This document shows positions 1 through 10,170 of a stretch of DNA of 64,000 nt, one piece after another. The notes under the pieces were generated by a model, which did no database searches, had not been told where the DNA came from, and was given only the letters and a program-made list of their open reading frames with translations. The DNA is from an uncultured bacterium (GTDB lineage: Bacteria > Hydrogenedentota > Hydrogenedentia > Hydrogenedentales > Hydrogenedentaceae), in the NCBI GenBank assembly GCA_938014335.1, contig CALLRP010000056.1, positions 1 to 64,000 on the forward strand, read 5' to 3'. A program made the translations under genes and the position numbers. The stretch's first letter is position 1, and each line of letters begins with the position of its first letter.

Positions 1-38
1 AAACCAATAATCATCAAAATAATGGCAAGTATTGTCAT
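1..38 (-). CDS. 5' end of a gene leaving the window to the left (hydrophobic N-terminus)
   Basis: Reading leftwards on the minus strand, an ATG at 38-36 opens a frame with no stop up to the window edge. It encodes MTILAIILMIIG, which is uniformly hydrophobic and looks like a signal peptide or first membrane helix. A strong ribosome binding site, AGGAGA, lies at 50-45, six bases before the ATG, which is the main reason to call it. It is divergent from the DUF2339 gene and about 120 bp away. Only 12 codons are visible, so no function can be given. Confidence 0.5.
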   Translation of the reverse strand, partial: MTILAIILMIIG

Positions 39-160
39 ATTATTTCTCCTAATAGTCATACACGATTTAGAAATTAATAAACATTATAAAATACAATATT
101 TTTAAGTTCAATATACAATTGTAATTAAAATTTTATACATAGATAAAAGGTTCATTCGAT

Positions 161-2710
161 TTGGGTAAGAACGATAAAAAAATACAGGAGTTAGAAGAAC
201 AAATTAAACAATTAACACAACAGTTAGAGTTATTAATTCATGAAAAAGATTTAAATAATCATATTAATAACTCATCAGAAAGATCCGATGTTTTATTAGA
301 ACAATCACCTAATGATGGTTCTCAATCACTCTTAAAAGAAATTTCATTTTCATCGGATAAACCTTTTCTTAACAAGTTCAAATCTGCCATAAAAATAAAA
401 TCTAAAGAAGAATTAGAACAAAAAATTGGTGCGATATGGGCAAGTCGAATAGGGGCTATTTTAGTAATGACTGCTGTTGTTCTGGGAGCAAGAGCTACTC
501 TTTATTCTACAGGTATTGGTATTTGGGAGAAAATAGTTATTGGTTATATTTTTTCATTCCTCCTTATTTCAGGAGAACGATTAACCCGTCAGAAAAATAT
601 TTTCTCTGAAGTTATTCTAAGTTGTGGTTTAACAGGAATATATTTTACCACCTATGCAGGATTTTTCATTGAAGAGATACAAATAATTCCCTACTTATAT
701 CAAAGTTATTACCAAATCGTTGTAGGATTCTTAATCCTTCTTCTCTGCCTTGCTCCTTTAATTATTATTGCTCATAAAAGAAAAAGTTCTACTATTGCAG
801 GTATTGGTCTTTTTCTAACTTACTATACAGTTGCTTTGAGTTGTTATAATGAACCTAATATAAAAACACTTTCATACGCTTTACTCACAAGTATATCTAT
901 TGCATTTATAACTTTCACTTTTCACTTAATCCATAACTGGTTCCTTCTTTCATGGACAGGGGTTATTGCATCATATGCGACATATCTCTATGTTTTCATT
1001 TACCTCAATCCTCATACTTACTTTCATATACCTGAAAATGCATACTTTTGGATTTCATTCCTTTTTCTAACTACTTGTTTTATTTTATTTTCGTTAACAT
1101 GCATTATGGATGCCCGTAAACGGGGTGAATATCGTAAAGGAATCGCACCGTTAGTAGGACTTAATTCCGCAATATATTTTTGTCTTTCTTTCTATGCAGT
1201 AAGAACGTATTATCTGCCGTACGAATATCTCTTCCGTGTGGGTTTTGCCCTTATGCTATTTGTTTTTACACTCCTATCCCACTTTACAGGGCCACGGAAT
1301 AATTATATATTTCAAATATTCATCATAAAAACAGTCATTATGATAACTTTGGCTATTCAAGCCTACTTTTCGGGTGAGAAACTTTTAATAGCATTATCGA
1401 TTGAATGCTTGGCATTAGCATTTGCCCATAAAAGAAGTGGTTATCTTGTATATCGTGTTATGAATTTCTTTCTTCTATGGGTTACCTTTTTTTGGGGAGT
1501 TTCTTATGTTAAAATATCGGGCAACATTCTTTTGGATAAATATCTAATTCCTGCTAACTGGTTTGCTATATGGGGGACATCTTTATTTTTATTTATCGTA
1601 GCATGGTTTTATGAACATTTTATTCCTGCACAAGAAGAAACCATTCCTGAATGGAATCATGAGATTCATTTTCCTTCAATAAAATGGAGATTCTCTCCCT
1701 TATTGATGTCTGTATTGCACGCTTGTGTAGCATCATTACTTATCCTCTTATTGACTGTTGTTGAATTCGTGGATGACCTTCGTCTACCTCTTATACTAAC
1801 TACCGAACTTCTCATTCTTTTAGGAATAGGACTTATTTTTTCTACTCCCTCCATTGAATTTAGTGGGGTGCTTTTACTTGTCTCTGCACAGGCATGTTAT
1901 TTGTTTTATTTTTTTACAAACCAACAATCTTTATATGAACTTCCTTATTTCCTATCAATGAGTTTTCCCCTGGGATTTACATCTTATATAGGTGCTTATG
2001 CATGGGAAAAATACTTAAACAAAATCCAACATAGGCAAGATGATATTACCCATTTTATTCTCACCCTCCTTCCTTATATTAGTAGTATTATTATCACTCT
2101 TATAATTACAAATCATATAACCTCTTTCATAGGGTTCCCTATGTTTATTTCTATATTAGGAATCGGCATCTATAGTTTAGGTGTCTATAGCAAGCTTCTT
2201 TCCTTCTCAATATCAGGAATCGTATTAATATTAAGTTCTATTGTTTATCTACTTGCTTATCTTTCCAAAATTCCAAAAGGACATTTTTCTCTTCCTCTGT
2301 TCTTTATTCTATGTCTTCTCTCTCTAATTCTGATATTTTGTGAGAGAATTAAACTATACGAACAGCAAAAACTCGGACAAAAAAATCTTGCTGAAACTCT
2401 TATACGTGTTATTTTCTTATGCAGTATAGTTTTTACTCATTTATATTTTAGTCTTATTTGCTTCCCTAAAAACTTTCTTATTTTTTATTGGCTTGCAACA
2501 GGAATAGGTACTCTATTTTTAGGGATGCTTTTTCGGGAATATCTCTATCGTTGGATAGGTTTTTGTGTTTTATTCGTTACCCTTCTGCGAACTTTCTTCG
2601 TTTTTCAATATATTTCTTCTGAAATTTATCAAATACTCAGTTTTGCGGGTTCCGCATTCGTTTTATTTCTTGTAGGATGGATATATTCTAAAAATCAAAC
2701 TTATAATTAA
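161..2710 (+). CDS. DUF2339 family polytopic membrane protein
   Basis: An 849-residue integral membrane protein of unknown function. Residues about 3-30 form a short charged heptad-like segment (KKIQELEEQIKQLTQQLELL), followed by a polar linker. From about residue 86 to the C-terminus there is an almost unbroken series of hydrophobic segments, more than twenty. This plan, an N-terminal coiled coil and then a very long multi-span region opening with a G-x-x-W-x-x-R-I-G-A-type motif (IGAIWASRIGAIL), is typical of DUF2339. The start is a TTG, supported by AAAAGG about ten bases upstream; no better ATG precedes the conserved part. The cca-like gene follows after 8 bp, so the two may be co-transcribed. 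The family has no established biochemical role. Confidence 0.8.
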   Translation: MGKNDKKIQELEEQIKQLTQQLELLIHEKDLNNHINNSSERSDVLLEQSPNDGSQSLLKEISFSSDKPFLNKFKSAIKIKSKEELEQKIGAIWASRIGAILVMTAVVLGARATLYSTGIGIWEKIVIGYIFSFLLISGERLTRQKNIFSEVILSCGLTGIYFTTYAGFFIEEIQIIPYLYQSYYQIVVGFLILLLCLAPLIIIAHKRKSSTIAGIGLFLTYYTVALSCYNEPNIKTLSYALLTSISIAFITFTFHLIHNWFLLSWTGVIASYATYLYVFIYLNPHTYFHIPENAYFWISFLFLTTCFILFSLTCIMDARKRGEYRKGIAPLVGLNSAIYFCLSFYAVRTYYLPYEYLFRVGFALMLFVFTLLSHFTGPRNNYIFQIFIIKTVIMITLAIQAYFSGEKLLIALSIECLALAFAHKRSGYLVYRVMNFFLLWVTFFWGVSYVKISGNILLDKYLIPANWFAIWGTSLFLFIVAWFYEHFIPAQEETIPEWNHEIHFPSIKWRFSPLLMSVLHACVASLLILLLTVVEFVDDLRLPLILTTELLILLGIGLIFSTPSIEFSGVLLLVSAQACYLFYFFTNQQSLYELPYFLSMSFPLGFTSYIGAYAWEKYLNKIQHRQDDITHFILTLLPYISSIIITLIITNHITSFIGFPMFISILGIGIYSLGVYSKLLSFSISGIVLILSSIVYLLAYLSKIPKGHFSLPLFFILCLLSLILIFCERIKLYEQQKLGQKNLAETLIRVIFLCSIVFTHLYFSLICFPKNFLIFYWLATGIGTLFLGMLFREYLYRWIGFCVLFVTLLRTFFVFQYISSEIYQILSFAGSAFVLFLVGWIYSKNQTYN

Positions 2711-2718
2711 ATAGAATT

Positions 2719-4050
2719 ATGGATTCAATGAAAAATAAATATTCAATATTAGAAAAGGGAGCCCGAGAAATATGTCACATTCTTCAAAAAAAAGGCTATA
2801 TAGCCTATCTTGCAGGAGGATGTGTCCGCGATTTATTATTGAAAAGACAACCCATAGATTATGATATTGCCACAAATGCAAAACCTGAAGAAGTATCTTA
2901 TCTTTTTCCTCGGTCTATTACGTTATGGAAACATTTCGGGGTTGTTCGTGTTCTCACACCGGATGGAGAATATGAGGTAACCACTTTTCGTTCCGACGGT
3001 CCCTATTTAGATGGGCGTCATCCCTCATCTGTAGTATTTTCTTCTCCAGAGGAAGATGCCCAACGAAGAGATTTTACTATTAATGCCCTATTTCTTGACC
3101 CTTCCACAAATAAAGTTATCGACTATGTAGAGGGACAAAAAGATATTCAAAGAGGAATTATACGAACCGTAGGTAATCCTTATAACCGTTTCTCCGAAGA
3201 CTACCTTCGACTTTTGCGTTCTGCACGCTTTAGTGCTCGTTTTAGATTTAAGATTGAGGAACACACTCTCAAAGCCATGAAAGAACTCCACGCAGGAATA
3301 CAAAGAGTATCTGCAGAAAGGATACGCGATGAAATAGTAAAAATACTTATAGAAGGGAACCCCTATTTTGCATTTCTGATTCTTGATGAGACAAAATTAC
3401 TTCCCGAAATTCTTCCCGAAGTCTCTGCTCTTAAAGGGATTGAACAAGACCCTGAATATCATCCTGAAGGAGATGTCTTTAATCATACTATATTAACACT
3501 CAAATACTTAAAAAAATCATCCCCCGTATTGGCAATGGCTAGCCTCTTACATGATATTGGTAAAAAACAAACCATTACCTATTCAGACCGTATCCGATTT
3601 CCTAAACATGAAGCAGTGGGAGCCCAAATGGCGAAACAGATTATGGAACAACTTAAATTCTCTCGTTCAGACACAGAAAATGTTGTTTGGCTTATAAAAA
3701 ATCATATGACTTTACTCCAGTATCCCCAGATGAGAGAAAGCACCCGCAAAAGATTATTTAAAAATCCATTATTTCCTCTTCTCTTAGAACTGGTAAGCAT
3801 AGATATCCAGGCCAGTTTTGGTGATTTATCTTCCATAAAAACAATTCAAAATGATTATGAAGAGTTCCTTAAAGAAACCCCAAAATATGAACCTCTACTT
3901 CGTGGAAAAGATTTGATAGCATTAGGTTTTTCACCCGGACCTCTTTTTCGTTTCATATTGAACGAAGTTGAAAATGCTCAATTAGATGGGAACATTAATA
4001 CTCGAGAAGATGCTATTCAATTTGTTTTAAAACACTGGCAACCCTCCTGA
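2719..4050 (+). CDS. cca: CCA tRNA nucleotidyltransferase / poly(A) polymerase family protein with HD domain
   Basis: A 443-residue class II nucleotidyltransferase that adds CCA to tRNA 3' ends or, less likely, poly(A) tails to RNA. The catalytic head shows GGCVRD at residues 33-38 and the metal-binding DYD at 47-49. The RRDFTINAL motif follows, and then EDYLRLLRSARF, the family's nucleotide-recognition region. An HD phosphohydrolase domain is present in the C-terminal half, with LLHDIGKK around residue 277, a fusion known in many bacterial CCA enzymes. Length matches the family. The start could also be the ATG three codons downstream; neither has a strong ribosome binding site, which suggests coupling to the gene 8 bp upstream. 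CCA-adding and poly(A)-adding activities cannot be separated by eye here. Confidence 0.88.
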   Translation: MDSMKNKYSILEKGAREICHILQKKGYIAYLAGGCVRDLLLKRQPIDYDIATNAKPEEVSYLFPRSITLWKHFGVVRVLTPDGEYEVTTFRSDGPYLDGRHPSSVVFSSPEEDAQRRDFTINALFLDPSTNKVIDYVEGQKDIQRGIIRTVGNPYNRFSEDYLRLLRSARFSARFRFKIEEHTLKAMKELHAGIQRVSAERIRDEIVKILIEGNPYFAFLILDETKLLPEILPEVSALKGIEQDPEYHPEGDVFNHTILTLKYLKKSSPVLAMASLLHDIGKKQTITYSDRIRFPKHEAVGAQMAKQIMEQLKFSRSDTENVVWLIKNHMTLLQYPQMRESTRKRLFKNPLFPLLLELVSIDIQASFGDLSSIKTIQNDYEEFLKETPKYEPLLRGKDLIALGFSPGPLFRFILNEVENAQLDGNINTREDAIQFVLKHWQPS

Positions 4051-4126
4051 TTATTATTTACAAATCTCGATACAATATAGGTATTCAATTTGATAAAATG
4101 AAGATAAAGGAAGGTAATATTCATTC

Positions 4127-6430
4127 ATGAATATTTCACAAATTATAGACCAGTTACAAAATAATATTTCTTTTAAACAAAATTTAACTGCATGGAAGGT
4201 TATCCCTCCAGAACCTGCCAGGTATGAAGAATTTCCCGAAGAACTGGATGAGCGACTTATTTCGGCTCTGGCTCATCGGGGAATTTATCGTCTATATACC
4301 CATCAAGCAGAAGCGGTAAAATCTGCATTTAGGGGAGAAAACCTGTGTATAGTTACCCCTACTGCTTCTGGAAAAACCTTTTGTTATAATTTGCCTGTTT
4401 TGCAATCTATAGTAAAGAATCCCAATTCCCGTGCTTTATATATTTTCCCCACAAAAGCCCTTTCTCAAGACCAGGTACACGAACTCAAAGAATTAAATGA
4501 TACATTAAAATTAGGTATTAAAACCTATACCTTTGATGGAGATACACCCACTACTGCACGACAGGCCATACGAAGTGCGGGACAGATTGTAGTAACCAAC
4601 CCCGACATGCTCCATACAGGGATACTACCTCACCATACAATATGGATTCACTTGTTTGAAAACTTAAAATATATAGTCATAGATGAAATTCATTACTATC
4701 GTGGAGTTCTGGGAAGCCACTTAACAAATATACTGAGAAGACTTAAACGAATTGCTCATTTTTATAATTCAAAACCTCAATTCATTTGTTGTAGTGCTAC
4801 TATTGCCAATCCAAAAGAATTAGCGGAAAAGTTGATAGAAGAACCTGTAACTTTGATCAATCGTAATGGAGCTCCTCGAAGTGAAAAACATTTCCTCTTT
4901 TACAATCCTCCCGTTATTGACCCTGAACTGGGAATTCGAAAATCTTCTACTAAAGAAGCTACGCGAATTGCTTCTCAACTTATATCTAAAAACATTCAAA
5001 CGATTATTTTCGCTCGAAGCAGATTACAGGTAGAAATTGTTACTACTTACCTAAAAGATATAGCTCGACGGATGAACATTGGTGACCAACGTGTTTGTGG
5101 TTATCGGGGAGGGTATTTACCTACTGAGCGAAGGACCATTGAAGAAGGATTAAGAAAAGGGGAAATTTTATCTGTTGTAAGTACCAATGCATTGGAATTA
5201 GGGATTGATATTGGTTCGTTAGACGCTTGCATCATGGTAGGTTATTCAGGCAGTATCTCCAGTACATGGCAACAAGCAGGAAGAGCCGGGCGAAGGCATG
5301 GTACCTCCCTTGTTATTCTTGTTGCCTCCAGTTCCCCCTTAGATCAGTTTATTATTAATCATCCCGAGTATTTTTTCGAACAAGTTCCCGAAAGTGCAAC
5401 CTTAGACCCTAATAATCTATACATTCTGACCAGTCATTTAAAATGTTCTGCTTTTGAACTTCCTTTTGTAGAAGGAGAGATGTTTGGAATAGACTCCTAT
5501 TCAACCCAAACTATATTAGACTTTCTTCAAGAACAAAAGATACTTCATAAAGTCAAAGGACAATGGCACTGGAGTGCCGAATCCTACCCTGCCCAGGACA
5601 TTAGCCTTCGGACTGCCGCACCGGGGAATGTTGTCATTTTAGACAGTGAAAATCATGGTCGTGTTATTGGAGAAGTAGACTATTTTTCTGCTCCCTCAGA
5701 AATTTATGAAAATGCTATTTATATGCATCAAAGTGAAACTTATACCATTGAAAAGTTGGACTTGGAAGACCGAAAAGCATACGCTCGAGCAGTAGAGACA
5801 GATTACTATACCGATGCGGAATTAAAAGTAGATTTGGGAATAATAAATGTATGTGAACAGAGAGAGTATCCTTTACATACCTGTGTATGGGGTGAAATAA
5901 AGGTTACATGGTTACCTACCCTATATAAGAAAATTAAATTTGGAACTCATGAAAATGTGGGTTGGGGCGAAATACATCTTCCGGAACAAACTATGCATAC
6001 ATTAGGATACTGGATGGAACTGTCGGAATCACTTATCGAAAAAACCAGAATACCTGTAGAAAATTTGAGTGATGCTTTTGTTTCATTAATAAATACTCTA
6101 AGACAAGTAGCGCCTGTTCAGGTGTTATGTGACCCTTCGGATATTCGCGCTCATGCCATGTTAAAAGCCCCTATTTCTCAAAAACCGACCCTCTTTCTCT
6201 ATGAACGATATCCCGGAGGGGTAGGATTTAGTGAAAAAATATTCCATCAACACTACGACCTTTTGCAAGCAGGCCTCTCTCTGCTAAAAAATTGCCCCTG
6301 TAAAAACGGTTGTCCCAATTGTGTTGGACCCGCTATTGAAGTAGGAAATTTGGGAAAACAATATGCACTACAATTAGCTCAAGTATTAATACAAAATAAA
6401 AACGAACCTTTACAATTTTCAAGAAACTAA
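4127..6430 (+). CDS. mrfA: MrfA/YprA-type DEAD/H-box DNA helicase with tetracysteine C-terminus
   Basis: A 767-residue superfamily 2 helicase. Walker A is TPTASGKT at residues 77-84, the DEAH-type box is DEIH near 186-189, and motif VI is QAGRAGRRHG near 383. The C-terminus carries a four-cysteine cluster (C-x-C-x3-C-x2-C, near residues 723-732), the zinc-binding signature of the MrfA/YprA family. In Bacillus subtilis MrfA works with the exonuclease MrfB in a UvrA-independent pathway that repairs mitomycin C damage. Here the gene is followed after only 12 bp by an MrfB-type nuclease, so the pair is intact. A ribosome binding site AAGGAAGG lies about 12 bases before the ATG. The call is family-level knowledge; the substrate range in this organism is inferred. 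Confidence 0.85.
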   Translation: MNISQIIDQLQNNISFKQNLTAWKVIPPEPARYEEFPEELDERLISALAHRGIYRLYTHQAEAVKSAFRGENLCIVTPTASGKTFCYNLPVLQSIVKNPNSRALYIFPTKALSQDQVHELKELNDTLKLGIKTYTFDGDTPTTARQAIRSAGQIVVTNPDMLHTGILPHHTIWIHLFENLKYIVIDEIHYYRGVLGSHLTNILRRLKRIAHFYNSKPQFICCSATIANPKELAEKLIEEPVTLINRNGAPRSEKHFLFYNPPVIDPELGIRKSSTKEATRIASQLISKNIQTIIFARSRLQVEIVTTYLKDIARRMNIGDQRVCGYRGGYLPTERRTIEEGLRKGEILSVVSTNALELGIDIGSLDACIMVGYSGSISSTWQQAGRAGRRHGTSLVILVASSSPLDQFIINHPEYFFEQVPESATLDPNNLYILTSHLKCSAFELPFVEGEMFGIDSYSTQTILDFLQEQKILHKVKGQWHWSAESYPAQDISLRTAAPGNVVILDSENHGRVIGEVDYFSAPSEIYENAIYMHQSETYTIEKLDLEDRKAYARAVETDYYTDAELKVDLGIINVCEQREYPLHTCVWGEIKVTWLPTLYKKIKFGTHENVGWGEIHLPEQTMHTLGYWMELSESLIEKTRIPVENLSDAFVSLINTLRQVAPVQVLCDPSDIRAHAMLKAPISQKPTLFLYERYPGGVGFSEKIFHQHYDLLQAGLSLLKNCPCKNGCPNCVGPAIEVGNLGKQYALQLAQVLIQNKNEPLQFSRN

Positions 6431-6442
6431 TATTCACTTGAT

Positions 6443-7834
6443 ATGAACAAGGATAATCCTTTAGATAAATTGGTTGAAAAACTGGGATTGAAGAAGGCAT
6501 CTGAACTTTCCACTACTCAGGAAAAACAAGAAAAAGGAGTTCATGTATCAACTAAAAAAAATCAATCTGAAATATGTGAAAAACGATCTTCGACTACAGA
6601 AACATCTACTTTGCTTCAAAAATTAAGAGAACGATTGTGTATTGTTCCCAAAACTTCTTCTCATACTCAACAGAAAAATGGGGTTCCTACATCACAACAA
6701 TTATTAGGTGGAACGCTTATTGGTTCCGAAGAAAGTCAATGCCTTTATTTCTCAGAAATATATTCACATCCTTATTTCTATGGAAAAGTATCTCTTTCAG
6801 ATGCTCTCTCTTTCTCTCCACACGAAGTAAAAATATCTTCCGCTGGAAACGAAATTCCTGATTTCAATACGGAGAAGGCACTATTTATTGATACAGAAAC
6901 AACTTCTTGTTTTGGGGGCACAGGAACGGTCGCTTTCCTGGTAGGTATTGGATATTTTGTTGGAAAGGATTTCCATTTAGAACAGTTTTTTATGAGAGAC
7001 TATGATGATGAACCTGCATTACTGAAGGCATTAGACGAACGAATTCAAAAGGCATCTTTATTCATTGGATATAACAGTAAATGTTTTGACCTTCCGCTTT
7101 TACGAAATCGTTACCTTATGAACCGTCTTCTCTTTCATGGGGAAATATTATCTCACTTTGATTTAATGCATGTAGCACGACGCTTCTGGAACCGTCGTTT
7201 AAGCGATTGTTCCCTAAGCACTGTAGAACGATATATTCTTCATGTCAAAAGATATGGAGATATTCCAGGTGCACTTATTCCTCGTCTCTGGCTCAATTAT
7301 ATCGAAACTGGAAAATCAAATTATATACCCCAAATTTTAGAGCATAATCGCCGGGATATCTTAGCCCTTGCAGGACTTATGGCATGGATTGCTCAATGCA
7401 TTCAAACACCTAAAGGGCAGGGCTTCGAAGAAGTAATGGACCGTTGTGCTTTATTACATTTGCAGATGAAGTGCAAGCACTATTCCGATGCGGTGGAAAT
7501 TGCAGAAGAATTACTTCAACAAACAGAGCATCCTCTCTTACGAAGTGAATGCTGGAAAATAATTTCAGAAGCTTATCGAAAATTAGAAATAACAGAGGAA
7601 AGAGAGAAAGTTCTTATTCTCTGGGCTAAGGAAGAAAAAAATACGGTGTATCCTCGAATTGAACTGGCAAAACTATACGAACATCAACAAAGACAGCTGG
7701 AAAAAGCGCTTTACTGGACAGAACAGGCACTGGAAATGGAACCTCGTAATTCCCAAATCATTAAGAGAAAGGAACGGCTATTAAAAAAGATAAAAAAGCA
7801 ACAGGCTCCAGAATTTTTAGATAATTTTGAATAA
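6443..7834 (+). CDS. mrfB: MrfB/YprB-type DEDD exonuclease (RNase H-like) with C-terminal helical repeats
   Basis: A 463-residue protein and partner of the preceding helicase. The central RNase H-like fold opens with FIDTETT (acidic pair D-x-E near residues 150-152). A second acidic site lies in GYNSKCFDLP near 210-216 and the last in HNRRDILAL near 305, giving a DEDD-type exonuclease set. The first ~100 residues are polar and poorly ordered. The C-terminal ~130 residues are helical with TPR-like spacing (ALYWTEQALEMEPRN), as in B. subtilis YprB. The gene starts 12 bp after mrfA with no clear ribosome binding site of its own, consistent with translational coupling. The predicted role is exonucleolytic processing during crosslink repair. 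Confidence 0.83.
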   Translation: MNKDNPLDKLVEKLGLKKASELSTTQEKQEKGVHVSTKKNQSEICEKRSSTTETSTLLQKLRERLCIVPKTSSHTQQKNGVPTSQQLLGGTLIGSEESQCLYFSEIYSHPYFYGKVSLSDALSFSPHEVKISSAGNEIPDFNTEKALFIDTETTSCFGGTGTVAFLVGIGYFVGKDFHLEQFFMRDYDDEPALLKALDERIQKASLFIGYNSKCFDLPLLRNRYLMNRLLFHGEILSHFDLMHVARRFWNRRLSDCSLSTVERYILHVKRYGDIPGALIPRLWLNYIETGKSNYIPQILEHNRRDILALAGLMAWIAQCIQTPKGQGFEEVMDRCALLHLQMKCKHYSDAVEIAEELLQQTEHPLLRSECWKIISEAYRKLEITEEREKVLILWAKEEKNTVYPRIELAKLYEHQQRQLEKALYWTEQALEMEPRNSQIIKRKERLLKKIKKQQAPEFLDNFE

Positions 7835-7868
7835 TCCTTTGAAAGATACATCACAAAAAATATACCTA

Positions 7869-9311
7869 TTAAGAAAGTACAATATTATTTATGCCTGCTC
7901 TTATATTCCAGGGACAATCAATACACTGGGGATGAATAGAACATCCGGTGTTATACCATTGAATTAACGCTTGTTGTTCAAAGAATAGTAAATTCCTTCG
8001 TAAAAATAGAAATTCCGCATGGGCTTGCATTTTTTTCAACAGCCAATGGTTATTCTCACCTGGCAAGCGATAATATACATTCCATACCTTTTCTTCTCTT
8101 TCCCCCCAAAGACCATCTTGAATACTGAATATAAAAAAAGGTATTAATATATTTCCTAATATAGAATATACTCGTTCTTTACCTATAAGTTTATGGGGAG
8201 TAGGGTTTCTTTTCATCTCCCAGGTATTATAATATGACCAGTAATAGTGATGAGTATGAAAAAACTGTTCCCATAAAACCCATGGCGAATCCGAAGTAAC
8301 ACTTTGGTTCCATAGAAAATATAAAAACTCGGACAATTGCCCTTCCATTTTTGACAAGAAACCTACCAGGCACGCAATTCGAATAGCAGGATGTGCCTGA
8401 GGATATACAGAAAATACAGGATATGATTTCTCTTCATGCAGAATATCTATATGGGTGAAATGGAGTTCATGTTGTTTTCGTATATCCTCTAACACAAGAG
8501 CATATGGATTTCTTTGAGCTACTCCTTTTTGGAGATAACCGATGGTATGCAATAGGACAGCTTCCAAAATTCGGGGATCTTCTAATAACCAAATTTTTGC
8601 TTGGGAATAAGAAATCAGTTTAGTCAGATTCATATAAAGGGAAGCGTATTTTGTTCCCATCCCTAAACTGTAGAAAAGAAATTCATAAATTAGTTCATCT
8701 AAGGATACCTCTCGAAACCGAGTCCGCATTTGTTCTAATCTTCTAAGAACTCTTTGCTGGGATAGAATACGAACAAGCACTTCATAATCAAATTGTATTT
8801 GTTTAATACAGGGAGGAATTTTTAAATGAGTGATATTATTCAATATTTCTTTTTCTTTTGCTGGATTATCTCGTTTTTCTATAAATGAATGCGGTAGAAC
8901 TAAGGTAGGGATGATATTCCCTTCTGAATTAATAGCCCCTTGAAAGTTTTTTTCCTGGGTTAGAACAACATGTAATAAAACACGGTTATATTGTTTATCC
9001 TTGTGATGACCATGTTGATACCAGTCCCCTGCTTTTTGATGTATTTCTATATCACCCCGAAAAGTTGATCTATTAATTTCTATTAAAGCATCCTTAAAAT
9101 CGGGTCCACCATATAAATTGTGATGTCCAGGAGATAAAATTCGAACTCGGTGTCCCTCTTCCGTTCTCCATTCTCTCTCTGATTCCATAATCTCCAACCA
9201 CTTACATTGAATTTCATATTCATTTATACCCTCTTTGAAAAGAGCTTTTGTATCTTTTCTATCTTTTACATATGTTACACAGGAATTCGATTCCATGCTC
9301 CTTCTTTCCAT
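7869..9311 (-). CDS. DUF2851 family protein
   Basis: A 480-residue cytosolic protein of unknown function. The N-terminal third contains the conserved core RVRILSPGHHNLYGGPDFKD, followed by RGDIEIHQKAGDWYQHGHHKD, the hallmark of DUF2851. The C-terminus ends in a cysteine-rich motif (GCSIHPQCIDCPWN) that could bind a metal. The start is uncertain: ATGs at 9311 and 9296 both lie inside the 3' end of the upstream phosphoesterase gene, giving a 22-37 bp overlap. Neither has ideal Shine-Dalgarno spacing, since the GAAGGAG present lies one base before the second ATG. The family shows nuclease-like conserved acidic and histidine residues, but I cannot assign an activity. Confidence 0.78.
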   Translation of the reverse strand: MERRSMESNSCVTYVKDRKDTKALFKEGINEYEIQCKWLEIMESEREWRTEEGHRVRILSPGHHNLYGGPDFKDALIEINRSTFRGDIEIHQKAGDWYQHGHHKDKQYNRVLLHVVLTQEKNFQGAINSEGNIIPTLVLPHSFIEKRDNPAKEKEILNNITHLKIPPCIKQIQFDYEVLVRILSQQRVLRRLEQMRTRFREVSLDELIYEFLFYSLGMGTKYASLYMNLTKLISYSQAKIWLLEDPRILEAVLLHTIGYLQKGVAQRNPYALVLEDIRKQHELHFTHIDILHEEKSYPVFSVYPQAHPAIRIACLVGFLSKMEGQLSEFLYFLWNQSVTSDSPWVLWEQFFHTHHYYWSYYNTWEMKRNPTPHKLIGKERVYSILGNILIPFFIFSIQDGLWGEREEKVWNVYYRLPGENNHWLLKKMQAHAEFLFLRRNLLFFEQQALIQWYNTGCSIHPQCIDCPWNIRAGINNIVLS

Positions 9312-10168
9312 TCTACCCGTTCACAGGTAACCTGCTCAGGGGTAACCTCATACAAAAGGTAGTGGTGAATTTGATGTTCCTTACTCAGACGGTTTTCCAA
9401 TCGTGCTCCACCACCTGCGGTTATTGTATATCTTACTCCATCTATAATTTTCGAAACAAACCCATGAACATGTCCCATAAAAACTTCTGTAACCTTATAT
9501 TGTTTCATCATTGTATAAAACTTTCGGGTATTCCATCGTATTCCTCTTCCCTCTTCAGTGTGGACAAAAACCGGCAGATCTTCCGGTGGTTTATGCATGA
9601 TAACAAAACGATGTTTTACTGTATCTGTTTTGAGATGCTTTTCCAAGAAATCCAATTGTTCTTTCGTAAAAGACCAGAAAGAATTATTGTTAAAACCTAT
9701 AAATCGGGCCGGTCCGAAATCAAAGCAGAATCGGTCTGTTTCATATATTTTCAAAAAAGCGGTATATTTACGGTCGGGTCCTTCTTCATGGTTGCCAGGG
9801 ACAGGAATTACAGGAACGGGATAAATGAGTTCTACCATACGCAAGTGGTGTGCTAAATACTCTTCTACACGACCCCTACGAACAATATCTCCTGTCATAA
9901 GGACAAATGAAGGATTATCATCTTTGATAGAAAGGATGACATCTCTTGCTACTCTATAGTCACCCCTTGTATCTCCAAATATTGCGAATCGGAAATGTTT
10001 TCCTTTTGTTAGTGATGCTTCTGATAATTTTTTTATAACAAATAGAATGTTATGTTTGTTTGTGTAAGGTTCCAGTTTTTTTAAGTCTTCCCGAGTAATA
10101 ATTTCCCGCTTTCGACTCCATGGGAAGCCTCTTTTAAAAAAATCATACCACTCATGAAGAGTATCCAT
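9275..10168 (-). CDS. Calcineurin-like metallophosphoesterase
   Basis: A 297-residue cytosolic phosphoesterase with all signature motifs in order: GDTRGD, then TGDIVRRG, PVPGNHEEG, IMHKPPED and GHVHG. These ligate the dinuclear metal centre. Substrate cannot be predicted; the superfamily acts on phosphomonoesters, nucleotides or nucleic acids. I chose the ATG at 10168, two bases after the ilvD stop (TGA-TA-ATG). A GTG at 10177 that overlaps ilvD is the alternative. The short spacing and the overlap with the DUF2851 gene downstream indicate an ilvD-phosphoesterase-DUF2851 transcription unit, though the functions have no obvious link. Confidence 0.85.
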   Translation of the reverse strand: MDTLHEWYDFFKRGFPWSRKREIITREDLKKLEPYTNKHNILFVIKKLSEASLTKGKHFRFAIFGDTRGDYRVARDVILSIKDDNPSFVLMTGDIVRRGRVEEYLAHHLRMVELIYPVPVIPVPGNHEEGPDRKYTAFLKIYETDRFCFDFGPARFIGFNNNSFWSFTKEQLDFLEKHLKTDTVKHRFVIMHKPPEDLPVFVHTEEGRGIRWNTRKFYTMMKQYKVTEVFMGHVHGFVSKIIDGVRYTITAGGGARLENRLSKEHQIHHYLLYEVTPEQVTCERVEWKEGAWNRIPV

Positions 10169-10170
10169 TA

